Part shown: positions 15,937 to 24,353 of the stretch, piece after piece
Position numbering within the stretch: position 1 is the first letter of the stretch
Layout of the letters: each line of letters begins with the position of its first letter
The notes under the pieces: model-generated
Databases searched by the model: none
The model's input: only the letters and a program-made list of their open reading frames with translations
What the model was told of the DNA's origin: nothing
Assembly (NCBI GenBank): GCA_964513925.1
Contig: CAZENR010000001.1
Location: 62,001 to 126,000, forward strand
Direction: 5' to 3'
Length of the DNA: 64,000 nt
Source: DAORHV01 sp964513925
GTDB taxonomy: Bacteria; Patescibacteriota; Gracilibacteria; Peribacterales; Peribacteraceae
Program-made: the position numbers and the translations under genes

Positions 15937-16980
15937 TCAGATCTTCACCCCCAGCAACGTACAGTCGGCATCCAACATGATGTTCGCCAACTGCTCCAGA
16001 TTCGTTTTCGGCTCCCAGCCCAAAACCTTCTTGGCCTTGGCCGGGTTACCGAGCAGCGTGTCCACCTCTGCCGGACGTTGGTATTTCGGATCTATCGCAA
16101 CGATCTTCCTGCCCTTCTTATCTAGATATACTTCGTCATTTCCCTTGCCGGATTTCGTCCACTCGATGCCGGCACGATTGAGGCAGTGCTCTAAAAATTC
16201 GCGTACGGACTGCTGCTTTCCCGTGGCGAGCACGAAGTCATCGGCCTTATCCTGTTGCAGCATGCGCCACATGCCTTCTACGAATTCCGGCGCATAGCCC
16301 CAGTCGCGACGCGCTTCCAAGTTGCCCAAGTACAGGCAGTCCAAGTCGCCTTTGAGAATCTTGGCGATACTCAAGGTGATCTTGCGCGTGACGAAGTTCT
16401 CGCCGCGACGAGGGGATTCGTGGTTGAACAGAATGCCGTTGCAGGCGAACATGCCGTAGCTTTCGCGGTAATTCCGCGTGAGGTGGAATGCATAAGCCTT
16501 GGCGCAGGCGTATGGGCTGCGCGGGTAGAACGGGGTGTCCTCATCTTGGGGCACTTGCAGTACCTTGCCGTACAGTTCGCTGGAGCTGGCTTGGTAGAAC
16601 TTGCTCTTCAGTCCGCTGGTGCGCAGCGCTTCGAGCAGCCGCGTGGTTCCCAGTCCGGTAATGTCGCCCGTACTCTCGGGAATTTCGAAACTCACGCCAA
16701 CGTGGCTTTGCGCTCCCAGATTGTAAATCTCATCCGGCTTGCACAAGTGCAGCACGCGCAGGAGTGAATTGCTGTCGGATAAATCTCCGTAGTGCAGGTG
16801 CAGGTCGTGCTTGGTGGTATGCGGGTCGATGAAGAGGTGATCAATGCGACCGCGGTTGAACGTGGATGCGCGTCGCACGATGCCGTGCACCTCGTACCCC
16901 TTTTCCAGCAAGAGCTCCGCAAGATACGAACCGTCTTGCCCCGTAATGCCGGTGATAAGTGCGCGTTTTTTGGCTGCCAT
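15937..16980 (-). CDS. gmd: GDP-mannose 4,6-dehydratase
   Basis: Converts GDP-mannose to GDP-4-keto-6-deoxymannose. 347 aa, normal length. ALITGITGQDGSYLAELL (7-24) is the Gmd-specific dinucleotide motif; RRASTFNRGRIDHL, the SSELYGKV catalytic region (Ser/Glu), YACAK (Tyr/Lys) and FNHESPRRGENFVTRK are all present. Lies between a GT4 and a ColD-like dehydratase that would use its product. The TACACT hexamer ends 6 nt before the ATG. Confidence 0.95.
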   Translation of the reverse strand: MAAKKRALITGITGQDGSYLAELLLEKGYEVHGIVRRASTFNRGRIDHLFIDPHTTKHDLHLHYGDLSDSNSLLRVLHLCKPDEIYNLGAQSHVGVSFEIPESTGDITGLGTTRLLEALRTSGLKSKFYQASSSELYGKVLQVPQDEDTPFYPRSPYACAKAYAFHLTRNYRESYGMFACNGILFNHESPRRGENFVTRKITLSIAKILKGDLDCLYLGNLEARRDWGYAPEFVEGMWRMLQQDKADDFVLATGKQQSVREFLEHCLNRAGIEWTKSGKGNDEVYLDKKGRKIVAIDPKYQRPAEVDTLLGNPAKAKKVLGWEPKTNLEQLANIMLDADCTLLGVKI

Positions 16981-16986
16981 GTTGCA

Positions 16987-16992
16987 AGTGTA
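16987..16992 (-). promoter_or_regulatory. -10 hexamer TACACT of gmd
   Basis: TACACT on the minus strand ends 6 nt before the gmd ATG, just inside the intergenic gap after the ColD-like gene. Confidence 0.45.
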
Positions 16993-16995
16993 GCA

Positions 16996-18174
16996 CTACT
17001 TTCCCGTGACTAGTGTGCAGAGCTGCTGCAGCTCTTCCTCGGTAAGATCGGGATTGTTGGGGAAGTAGAATCCGTATTCGTGGATGAAGTGGGCGTTGGG
17101 GCAAAGCGCCGTGGCGTACTCCTTCTTCCAGAACGGATGTTCCTGGATGTTCCCCGCAATGACCGGGCGGTTTTCCACGCCGGCGTCGGTAAACCTGCGT
17201 ATTGCATCCGCAAGCACATCTTTGTCCTTGCAGATCACCGGCATGGCGAAGTTCGATAGCCGTTCGATGTGGCTTGCCTGGAGCGGCAGGTACCAGTCGG
17301 GCCGGCTTGCCACCGCCGCTTGGAAGCGCTGGAAGTTCTTGAGTCGCTTGTCGATGGTGGCTTCCAGTAGAGGCATTTGCAGCGCGCCCAAGAACCCCGT
17401 GATTTCCGTGGGGCGCAAGTTGTATGCGGATTCGTAGAAGGTGTATTTGGCTTTGAAGGCGTCTATCCCATGCTTCCTGCGCAGGGCGGCGCGCGTTTTT
17501 TCGGAAATATTGCGGTCCCAGCCGTGGGCGCGGACCATCACAATCATTTCATATAGCTCCTCATCATCGGTGCACACCATGCCGCCTTCGATGGTGGACA
17601 GATGGTGGCCGACGAAGAAAGAGAACGTCGATGCCTCGCCGTAATTTCCAAGTAGCGTGCCTTTGTAGCGTGTTCCCAGCGATTCGCAGTTGTCTTCGAG
17701 CAGCAGCACGCCGTGTTTCTTGCAGATCGTACGTATTGCATCGATGTCGCCGCACAATCCCAGGGCGTTGGTGATGAACATCGCCTTCAGTCCGGCGATG
17801 TGTTTTTCCAATTCCGCAGCAGTGACATTCAGATGGTCTAGGCTGCAGTCTATTGCCACCGGCTTCAGGCCCAATTGCATCAGCGGCATGACGTTGGTTG
17901 CCCATGTGACCGCCGACACGCCCACGCTGTCGCCGCGCTTGAGGCGTCCCAAGTTCAGTAGCGCCTGTATCAGACCCAAATTCGCCAGGCTGCCGTTGCC
18001 GACTAGCACTGCAAACTTTCGCTCCTGCATGTTCGCGAAGGTGTGCTCAAATTCGCGACAGTGCTTTCCCATGCTCAAAAACGGCGTGTTCAGTACAAAC
18101 TCCGCAAGCTTCTTGCGCGTTGACGCTTCGTCGAAAAACGTTGAGCGTACCAGGGGTATGCGAATGTCGGACAT
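16996..18174 (-). CDS. colD: ColD-like GDP-4-keto-6-deoxymannose 3-dehydratase (DegT fold)
   Basis: 392 aa, DegT fold. The usual Schiff-base Lys region reads FSFFVGHHLSTIEGGM: a His stands where aminotransferases have Lys. That substitution is the hallmark of PLP-dependent 3-dehydratases (ColD, RfbH). The cysteine cluster of the iron-sulphur RfbH/E1 branch is not seen, so ColD fits better. In ColD the reaction removes the C3 hydroxyl of GDP-4-keto-6-deoxymannose, on the way to colitose-type 3,6-dideoxyhexoses; gmd directly downstream makes that substrate. Length also matches ColD (about 388 aa). TAGTAT ends 6 nt before the ATG. Confidence 0.82.
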   Translation of the reverse strand: MSDIRIPLVRSTFFDEASTRKKLAEFVLNTPFLSMGKHCREFEHTFANMQERKFAVLVGNGSLANLGLIQALLNLGRLKRGDSVGVSAVTWATNVMPLMQLGLKPVAIDCSLDHLNVTAAELEKHIAGLKAMFITNALGLCGDIDAIRTICKKHGVLLLEDNCESLGTRYKGTLLGNYGEASTFSFFVGHHLSTIEGGMVCTDDEELYEMIVMVRAHGWDRNISEKTRAALRRKHGIDAFKAKYTFYESAYNLRPTEITGFLGALQMPLLEATIDKRLKNFQRFQAAVASRPDWYLPLQASHIERLSNFAMPVICKDKDVLADAIRRFTDAGVENRPVIAGNIQEHPFWKKEYATALCPNAHFIHEYGFYFPNNPDLTEEELQQLCTLVTGK

Positions 18175-18186
18175 GCTTTGATACTA

Positions 18187-18897
18187 CTATGGTTTACGCA
18201 GAACCACGAGATATGCCTGCCCAAGCCTCTTGAGTACCGGCAGGGTGCACAATCTTGTATCCAGCGCGTGAATGATAGGGTTGGTGAACCAGAAGCGGGG
18301 GACTCCGTACAGGTGCATGGGCGGCCAGAGCGTGCTGGCGCGCGTGCGCACCACAACAAAGGGCGTCTGGCTCATCAGTCGCATCCAGCCGTTCACAGAG
18401 TATTCGCTGTTGTGCGCATCGAGATGGCCGTGCGGGGTCTCTTTTGTTTTGCGCCCCATCAGCGTTGCTAGAGCCTTGGCCGCATGCACGTAGTGGTCGT
18501 GCATCGCCGGCACGCTTATCAGCAATTCTCCGCCGGACTTGAGTAACCTGTAGGCTTCTTGGAGTAACCCGAGCGGATTGGGCAAATGCTCAATAATGTC
18601 GATGGCGAGAGCTTTGTCGAACGACGCGTCGGGCAGACCCGTCCGTTCCACTGGCGCACACAGCGTTTCGTAGCCTTTCACGCCATGTTCGGCAAGCAGC
18701 ACCTTGGATGCTTCCAGTCGCTCTGCGTTCAAATCCACTCCGACCATGCGCGCAAAGTTCCCTTTGTACGTTACGGCTTGCGGGCCGACGCCGCATCCTA
18801 AATTCACCACCGTATCGCGCGGCCCGATGGGGAAACACTCGGGGTACACGATAGAGCTTTGGATTTTCCCGTTGAAGAGGCGGCGATCCAGCTGCAT
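18187..18897 (-). CDS. Class I SAM-dependent methyltransferase
   Basis: 236 aa. Motif I VVNLGCGVGPQAVTYKG, then GVDLNAERLE (acidic residue binding the SAM ribose), then AIDIIEHLPNPLGLLQEAYRLLKSGGELLISVP, the classical post-I to motif III series of UbiE-like enzymes. The C-terminus has a hydrophobic stretch. Start MQLDRR (18897) is chosen over 18915 because TATGCT ends 8 nt before it. Probably methylates a sugar or lipid-linked intermediate; the substrate is not predictable. Confidence 0.82.
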   Translation of the reverse strand: MQLDRRLFNGKIQSSIVYPECFPIGPRDTVVNLGCGVGPQAVTYKGNFARMVGVDLNAERLEASKVLLAEHGVKGYETLCAPVERTGLPDASFDKALAIDIIEHLPNPLGLLQEAYRLLKSGGELLISVPAMHDHYVHAAKALATLMGRKTKETPHGHLDAHNSEYSVNGWMRLMSQTPFVVVRTRASTLWPPMHLYGVPRFWFTNPIIHALDTRLCTLPVLKRLGQAYLVVLRKP

Positions 18898-18905
18898 TCG
18901 CGGCA

Positions 18906-18931
18906 AGCATAGCACGCTTTTCTGGTATAGT
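18906..18931. promoter_or_regulatory. Divergent -10 pair: TATGCT (-) and extended TGG-TATAGT (+)
   Basis: TATGCT (18911-18906) serves the minus-strand methyltransferase with 8 nt to its ATG. TGG-TATAGT (18926-18931) serves the plus-strand GT4 with 7 nt to its ATG. The whole divergent gap is only 41 nt. Confidence 0.5.
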
Positions 18932-18938
18932 TCGTCCC

Positions 18939-20102
18939 ATGCGCATTGCCTACTGTACGAACGTCCGGCTGCCCAACGAGCGCGCGCACGGCCACCAAGT
19001 GGCCAAAGTTACGCAGGCGCTGTACGGACTGGGTCATCATGTGGAGATCTTTTGTCCATTCCGCCACAACATCATCGACCAGAATTTTGCTGCATACTAT
19101 GGGTTGTCTTCGCCGATTCCGTTGCACCAACTCGGCACGCTGGATGGCATTGCAGCGTGGTGGGCACCCGGCGTGACGGGATTAAAGCTGACGACATTCC
19201 TGTTTGGGCGCGCATTGCGCAACGTACTGCGCAGCCGCATCAAGGATTTTGACGTGCTCTACACCCGCACCCCGGAGCTGCTTCCGGTGCTTACATCTAT
19301 CGGCAAGCCTGTCATTTTGGAACTGCACCGCATTCCCAGGCTGGGACAACGACGCTTCCTGCGCAACGTGCGCAAGTGCCGTCTTGTCGTCGCGCTAACA
19401 TCGTCTATGCGCGCCGCATTGGTGGACATGGGCGTTTCCGACGTTCCGGTGGTCGTGGAAGGCGATGCTGTGGATCTGCACGATTTTGACTCCTTGCCGC
19501 CCGCGGCAGATACGCGCAAGGGCCTGGATGTTGCAGAGCATGTGCCAATCATTGGTTACGCCGGGCAACTGGAATCCATGAAGTTGTCTAAGGGCATTCC
19601 CGAACTGCTCGATGCGTTGGTTGTGCTCCGTAAACGTGGCTTCGATTTCCGTGCGATTATTGTTGGAGGACCGGAAAACGTGAAGCAGCGCTTTGTCGAT
19701 GAGTTAGACCCGTCGCTCAAGGACTGCGTTCAATTCACCGGGTTCATGACGCATGCGAAAATCCCCACGTTTCTTACCGCATGCGACGTGTTGGTGTACC
19801 CGGCTCCGAAATCCAAGCATCCTTTCTATACACGCGACACCTCTCCCTTAAAGTTGTTTGAGTACATGGCGGCAGAACGTCCTTTGGTTACTGCGGATCT
19901 GCCCCCCATTCGCGATGTGCTGGACGACACCATGGCGGCCTTTTGTCCCCCCGGCGATCCGGAGGCGCTGGCAGATGCCATTCGCGAGACCCTTGCCGAT
20001 GCAGACGCCGCAAAGCGCCGTGCCCGCATTGCGCGCGCCCACGTGGAGAACTTCACCTGGGATAAGCGCATGGAGCGCATTTTGCGTGCCATAGGCGCTT
20101 AA
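18939..20102 (+). CDS. GT4 family glycosyltransferase
   Basis: 387 aa. N-terminal AYCTNVRLPNERAHGHQVAK; donor domain with IGYAGQLESMKLSKGIPEL, VGGPENVKQRF, and SPLKLFEYMAAERPLVTADLPPIRDVL (Lys-x-x-Glu GT4 site). The stop is 33 nt before the next gene's ATG and a new -10 lies between, so the genes may be separately transcribed. Confidence 0.86.
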   Translation: MRIAYCTNVRLPNERAHGHQVAKVTQALYGLGHHVEIFCPFRHNIIDQNFAAYYGLSSPIPLHQLGTLDGIAAWWAPGVTGLKLTTFLFGRALRNVLRSRIKDFDVLYTRTPELLPVLTSIGKPVILELHRIPRLGQRRFLRNVRKCRLVVALTSSMRAALVDMGVSDVPVVVEGDAVDLHDFDSLPPAADTRKGLDVAEHVPIIGYAGQLESMKLSKGIPELLDALVVLRKRGFDFRAIIVGGPENVKQRFVDELDPSLKDCVQFTGFMTHAKIPTFLTACDVLVYPAPKSKHPFYTRDTSPLKLFEYMAAERPLVTADLPPIRDVLDDTMAAFCPPGDPEALADAIRETLADADAAKRRARIARAHVENFTWDKRMERILRAIGA

Positions 20103-20116
20103 GCGCGGAAAGCTGG

Positions 20117-20122
20117 TATACT
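20117..20122 (+). promoter_or_regulatory. Extended -10 (TGG-TATACT) of the first 2-epimerase
   Basis: TATACT preceded by TGG. It ends 13 nt before ATG 20136, but only 7 nt before an in-frame TTG at 20130, the spacing seen at leaderless genes in this window. Confidence 0.5.
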
Positions 20123-20135
20123 TTCCGTGTTGTCC

Positions 20136-21203
20136 ATGCGCATTCTGAGCATTTGTTCGGCGCGTCCAAATTTCGTCAAGCTGGCGGCGGTGCATCATGC
20201 CATCGCGAATCGGCGGGCGGATGATGTAGAGCACATCATCGTGCATACGGGCCAACATTACGATCCGCTGTTCTCCGACATCTTCTTCACTCAACTCGCC
20301 ATTCCGCAGCCGAACGTGAACCTTGGCATTCACGGCGGTACTCGCGACGAGGTGATTTCCCGCACGATGGAAGCTTGTCTGCCGGTATTCCGCGAGCACA
20401 AACCGGATTGGGTGTTGGTCTACGGAGATGTAAACGGCGCGGTTGGAGCAGCCAAGGCGGCACGGCAGCTGGGAATACGCTTGGCTCACGTGGAAGCAGG
20501 TTTGCGCTCGTTCGATTTGGATATGCCGGAGGAGCACAATCGCATCGCCATAGACGATACGGCGGATTTGCTACTGGTATCCGAGGATTCCGGCATGGAA
20601 AATTTGCGTAAGGAGCAGCAAAAAGGGAAGGCACTGCTCGTTGGCAACACCATGATCGATACGCTGCTGCGCATGATTCCGGCTCTGCCGGCCCCCAGCC
20701 CAACCCTGCCGGCCCGCGCCGCAATTGTCACGCTGCATCGCCCTAGCAATGTGGATACCATCGAGGCGCTACGTCGCAACATGCAATTTCTGAAAGAGTT
20801 GTCGGATGCGCTGCCGGTGGTGTTTCCGGTACATCACAGGACGGCGGCCGCACTCGAAAAATTCGGCCTTTCCATTCCGGCGCAGGTAACCGCGACAGAG
20901 CCGATGGGATACCTGGAATTCTTAGCCGCGTGCAAGATGTGCGAATTCATTGTCACCGATTCCGGCGGCATACAGGAAGAAGCTGTGTTACTACGAAAGC
21001 GTTGTTTCACGTTGCGTAAAAACACCGAAAGGCCCGTGACCATTGCCAGCGGCAGCAACGTGCTCATTGATTTGGAGAAGCCAGCCGACCGAGCCCAAGT
21101 ACTGGAGTTTGCCGGCAACCCGACCAGGCTTTCCATCACTGTACCGAAGCTCTGGGACGGAAAGGCGGGGGAGCGTATTCTTGCGTCCCTGCTCTCCGCA
21201 TGA
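20136..21203 (+). CDS. wecB: UDP-HexNAc 2-epimerase, WbpI-like
   Basis: 355 aa GT-B-fold non-hydrolysing epimerase. SARPNFVKLAAV (8-19), VHTGQHYDPLFSDIFF, VYGDVNGAVG, HVEAGLRSFDLDMPEEHNRI and DSGGIQEEA carry the UDP and catalytic residues. The HTGQHYD and LGIHGGT blocks resemble WbpI (UDP-2,3-diacetamido-GlcA 2-epimerase) more than classical WecB. DVNGAVG replaces the usual DTNTTLA, an oddity near the active site. The start could be ATG 20136 or TTG 20130; GTG 20127 is too close to the -10. Overlaps its paralogue by ATGA. Confidence 0.83.
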   Translation: MRILSICSARPNFVKLAAVHHAIANRRADDVEHIIVHTGQHYDPLFSDIFFTQLAIPQPNVNLGIHGGTRDEVISRTMEACLPVFREHKPDWVLVYGDVNGAVGAAKAARQLGIRLAHVEAGLRSFDLDMPEEHNRIAIDDTADLLLVSEDSGMENLRKEQQKGKALLVGNTMIDTLLRMIPALPAPSPTLPARAAIVTLHRPSNVDTIEALRRNMQFLKELSDALPVVFPVHHRTAAALEKFGLSIPAQVTATEPMGYLEFLAACKMCEFIVTDSGGIQEEAVLLRKRCFTLRKNTERPVTIASGSNVLIDLEKPADRAQVLEFAGNPTRLSITVPKLWDGKAGERILASLLSA

Positions 21204-22288
21204 AGCGCATTGCTGTCGTTCTCGGCACTCGACCTGAAATCATTAAACTTGCCCCGCTTCTTCGTAGAATAGTTACGCGAAAAATTCCGTTGCAGCTCAT
21301 TCATACGCAGCAGCACTACGACTACATCATGGATAAGGTGTTCTTCGAGGAACTGCTGCTGCCCGAGCCGACACATCGTCTACAGACCGCTTCCCCGCAC
21401 GCCATTCTCATGCTTGCATCCGCCATGCAGGGCTGCGCCGATATTTGGCAGAAGGAAAGGCCGGATGTCGTCGTGGTGCAGGGCGATACCAATACCACGT
21501 TGGCGGGGGCACTTGCAGGCCACAAATCCGGTTGTGCCGTGGCCCATGTCGAAGCAGGGCTACGCAGCGGAGATTTGGGCATGCCGGAGGAAGTGAACCG
21601 CATGCTTACCGATCGCGTATCCGATTTCCTGTTCGTGCCGACAGAACACCAGCGCAAGCACTTGCTGGCGGAAGGCCTGGATTCCGCAAAAATCAAGGTT
21701 GTAGGCAACACCGTGCAAGACGCCGTGCACGAACATTTGGCATTCGCGGAAGCAACGGACTTGCCTGCAACGCTCGCGCGCCTGCAGCAACCGTACGCCC
21801 TGCTCACCCTACACAGACCGTCGTTGGTAGACGATTCGCGGCGCCTGGCTTTTGCTTTGGAGCGGCTGGCTGAATTATTCGTGCGACGCAAGGTGACCGG
21901 CGTGTTCCTCATTCATCCGCGCACGCGCAAGATTCTGCAAAACATGGATCAATCCACGTTTGCCGGTTCGCATTTGCTCATCCACGAGCCTGTCGGCTAT
22001 TTGCCCATGCTGCAGCTGCTTTCCAGGGCAGCCTTTGTCGTGACCGATTCCGGCGGCCTGCAAGAAGAAACCGCAATTCTGCGGGTTCCTTGCGTGACGC
22101 TGCGTACAACCACGGAGCGCCCCGAAACGCTCGATGCCGGAGGAAACATCCTGGTATTCCCCGATGATCCGGGTATGTGCGACAAGGCCGATGCATTCCT
22201 CTCCAAGCCCCGGAACTGGAAGCAGCTATATTCGGTGGCGCAAACCAGCGACACAATTCTGGAGCATTTGTTGCAGACCTTCCCCTGA
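21200..22288 (+). CDS. wecB: UDP-N-acetylglucosamine 2-epimerase (tandem paralogue)
   Basis: 362 aa. GTRPEIIKLAPL (9-20), QGDTNTTLAGALAG, HVEAGLRSGDLGMPEEVNRMLTD and DSGGLQEET match the standard non-hydrolysing epimerases closely. Makes UDP-ManNAc from UDP-GlcNAc, the substrate for the 6-dehydrogenase at 41285. Coupled by ATGA to the WbpI-like paralogue, so the pair is made together; the two sequences are clearly diverged and unlikely to be a recent duplication. Confidence 0.88.
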   Translation: MKRIAVVLGTRPEIIKLAPLLRRIVTRKIPLQLIHTQQHYDYIMDKVFFEELLLPEPTHRLQTASPHAILMLASAMQGCADIWQKERPDVVVVQGDTNTTLAGALAGHKSGCAVAHVEAGLRSGDLGMPEEVNRMLTDRVSDFLFVPTEHQRKHLLAEGLDSAKIKVVGNTVQDAVHEHLAFAEATDLPATLARLQQPYALLTLHRPSLVDDSRRLAFALERLAELFVRRKVTGVFLIHPRTRKILQNMDQSTFAGSHLLIHEPVGYLPMLQLLSRAAFVVTDSGGLQEETAILRVPCVTLRTTTERPETLDAGGNILVFPDDPGMCDKADAFLSKPRNWKQLYSVAQTSDTILEHLLQTFP

Positions 22289-22291
22289 TCC

Positions 22292-23437
22292 ATGCGCATC
22301 CTCATGACCAGCGATACGTATTTGCCGCTGCTGGGCGGCGGCGAATACCACGTGCGGTATATTCGTGACGAGGTGCAGAAGTTGGGAGTGCAGGTGCGTC
22401 TGGTGACGACCTATCCTGCAGATGCCGTGACCGTCGACGATGCCGACATCGTACGTTTGCGCTATCGAGGCATACGATCGGTGCCGTCATTGTTTGTTGC
22501 GCTCTGGAGACTAAGCCGCGATGTCGATGCGATCCACAGCCACTACAGCTATCGCTTGGCGTTCGTGGCAGGCATCATTGCGCGCTTGCGCGGCATTCCG
22601 TTCATTATTACCCAGCACGGTCTGGGCCTGTTGCCACAAGCGGGATCGCGCCCGTGGCAGACGGCACTGTTTCGTTTGTGGCGGTTCTGGAGCATGCGTT
22701 GTGCGCAGAGCATCATCTCCACCAGCGACGACCTATCCATCGATATTCGCAAGCTCGGCTTTGGGGAAAAAATCGTTCACATTCCCAACGGTTTCGATTC
22801 CGCTGTATTTCAACCACTGCCGCAGTCGCATGGTAACCCTGTCGTGCTGACCGTGCGCCGCTTGGTTCCAAAAACCGGCATTCAGTATTTGTTGCGTGCC
22901 TTGCCGGAGTTGCGCAGGCGCCACCCGGCATTGCGTGCGCACTTGGTGGGCGACGGCCCGCTACGGCCTCAGCTGGAAGCCTTGGCAGACGAATTGGGTG
23001 TTCGCGACATGGTGGAGTTTGCCGGCGCCATGGATCATCGCAGGCTGCTCGACCGCTACCGTGCCGCGCATGTGGTAGCCATGCCTAGCAGTGCCGAATC
23101 CACCAGCCTTACGTGCATTGAGGCGATGGCACTCAAGCGCCCCGTGGTCGCAAGCCGTGTCGGCGGCTTGATCGAATTGCTTGGCGCGGACGAAGCGCGC
23201 GGATATTTGGTGAGATTGTTCGATGACGAGCATTGCAACTACGATGCACCCTTCTCCTTGCCGCCAGAGCGGATATCGCTCCTTGTCGACGCGATTGATA
23301 GAGTGCTTTCTCATCCGGAAGAAGCCGCGGCGAAAGCCGAGCTTGCATCGGCGCATGCGCATGCCAATTTTTCCTGGAGCTTACTTGCTCGCCGAACCAA
23401 GGCCGAGGTGTATGATCCGCTCACTTCAGCATCATGA
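22292..23437 (+). CDS. GT4 family glycosyltransferase
   Basis: 381 aa. TSDTYLPLLGGGEYHVRYI (5-23) with the Gly-Gly-rich acceptor loop; ITQHGLG; VLTVRRLVPKTGIQYLLRAL; VGDGPLRPQLE; SSAESTSLTCIEAMALKRPVVASRVGGLIELLG is the donor EX7E block. A textbook GT4 enzyme. It begins 3 nt after the 2-epimerase stop and overlaps the next gene by ATGA, forming a 20136-24258 operon. Confidence 0.9.
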   Translation: MRILMTSDTYLPLLGGGEYHVRYIRDEVQKLGVQVRLVTTYPADAVTVDDADIVRLRYRGIRSVPSLFVALWRLSRDVDAIHSHYSYRLAFVAGIIARLRGIPFIITQHGLGLLPQAGSRPWQTALFRLWRFWSMRCAQSIISTSDDLSIDIRKLGFGEKIVHIPNGFDSAVFQPLPQSHGNPVVLTVRRLVPKTGIQYLLRALPELRRRHPALRAHLVGDGPLRPQLEALADELGVRDMVEFAGAMDHRRLLDRYRAAHVVAMPSSAESTSLTCIEAMALKRPVVASRVGGLIELLGADEARGYLVRLFDDEHCNYDAPFSLPPERISLLVDAIDRVLSHPEEAAAKAELASAHAHANFSWSLLARRTKAEVYDPLTSAS

Positions 23438-24258
23438 CACTCGCAACACCGGAGCAGAACAAGGCTACCTATCGCTCCTTGCACGACGCCATCATCGCTA
23501 AGCGCTTCCAATCCGGTTCTCCGATCCGGCGACATGCACATCGCAGTCAGTACGCCACGATTGTGGAGCTCATACCCGCCGGGTCGCGCGTGCTCGATGC
23601 CGGCTGTGGCGAAGGCGTCTTGAGCGTGGAACTGGCCAAGAAGGGATGCACGGTCGTCGGCGTGGATATTTCGGAGCCGAACATCGCTGCCTCCAAGGCG
23701 TATGCGGCAAGCGAAGGTGTCGCCGAGAGAACCGAGTTTTCCACTGCGGATATCGAACATCTGCCGTTTCCAGACAAGTCATTCGACTACGTTGTTTCCA
23801 GTCATGTCCTAGAGCACGTTCCGGATTTCGTACAGGCGGCAAAAGAGCTGAATCGCGTTGGGCGAAAGTGTGTCATTACTGCAATTCCTACATGCTTGGA
23901 TTTTGGCGCCATGGTGCTGCTTGGCGGCGATAAATACTGGATGCTTTCGCGCAAGAGCGTGTACGCGCTCCCATACGGATTTCTGCGCGTGGTTTGGGCG
24001 CTGTGTACCGGACGCGAGGGTGTAAACGAAGGGTATGAAGGTGACATGTCACTGATTCATATTTGGCGCTTTCCATGGCGCGGGAAGCAGCTTATGGAGG
24101 CGGGCGGACTGCGCGTGCTGCGGTACGGAGGAAGCGCGGTGATCTTTCCGTATTGCTCGTTGCTGCTGCCGCTGAGCAGGCTCCTGGAACGACTGGTGTG
24201 GCTGCCGCTATTGCGAAATGTTGGGTACGGCACAACCTACGTCTGCGAGCCGAAATAA
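23434..24258 (+). CDS. Class I SAM-dependent methyltransferase
   Basis: 274 aa. Motif I RVLDAGCGEGVLSVELAKKG near 52-71; GVDISEPNIAASKAYA; FSTADIEHLPFPDKSFDYVVSSHVLEHVPD (motif II). Two hydrophobic stretches in the C-terminal third (around 150-165 and 235-250) suggest membrane contact. Last gene of the epimerase operon; the repeat-rich convergent gap follows directly at its stop codon. Confidence 0.84.
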   Translation: MTLATPEQNKATYRSLHDAIIAKRFQSGSPIRRHAHRSQYATIVELIPAGSRVLDAGCGEGVLSVELAKKGCTVVGVDISEPNIAASKAYAASEGVAERTEFSTADIEHLPFPDKSFDYVVSSHVLEHVPDFVQAAKELNRVGRKCVITAIPTCLDFGAMVLLGGDKYWMLSRKSVYALPYGFLRVVWALCTGREGVNEGYEGDMSLIHIWRFPWRGKQLMEAGGLRVLRYGGSAVIFPYCSLLLPLSRLLERLVWLPLLRNVGYGTTYVCEPK

Positions 24259-24352
24259 AGGACTCCAAAGACTCCAGGGATTCCAAAGAAGCCAAGGAGG
24301 TGCTGCTTTGATTGTTGGAGTCTTGGGAATTGCCGGCGTCATCGGATTCCTT
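24258..24352. repeat. 9-bp-periodic GGACTCC repeat arms, inverted, possible terminator
   Basis: The left arm is 9-mers reading AAGGACTCC, AAAGACTCC, AGGGATTCC, AAAGAAGCC, AAGGAGGTG. The right arm (24317-24352), read on the minus strand, is again 9-mers: AAGGAATCC, GATGACGCC, GGCAATTCC, CAAGACTCC. Together they form an imperfect inverted repeat between convergent genes, ending in TTTTT on the plus strand. Confidence 0.55.
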
Positions 24353-24353
24353 T

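Noticed and set aside
24258..24352. CRISPR-like repeat array
   Set aside because: Units are 9 bp with no spacers and no cas genes nearby.
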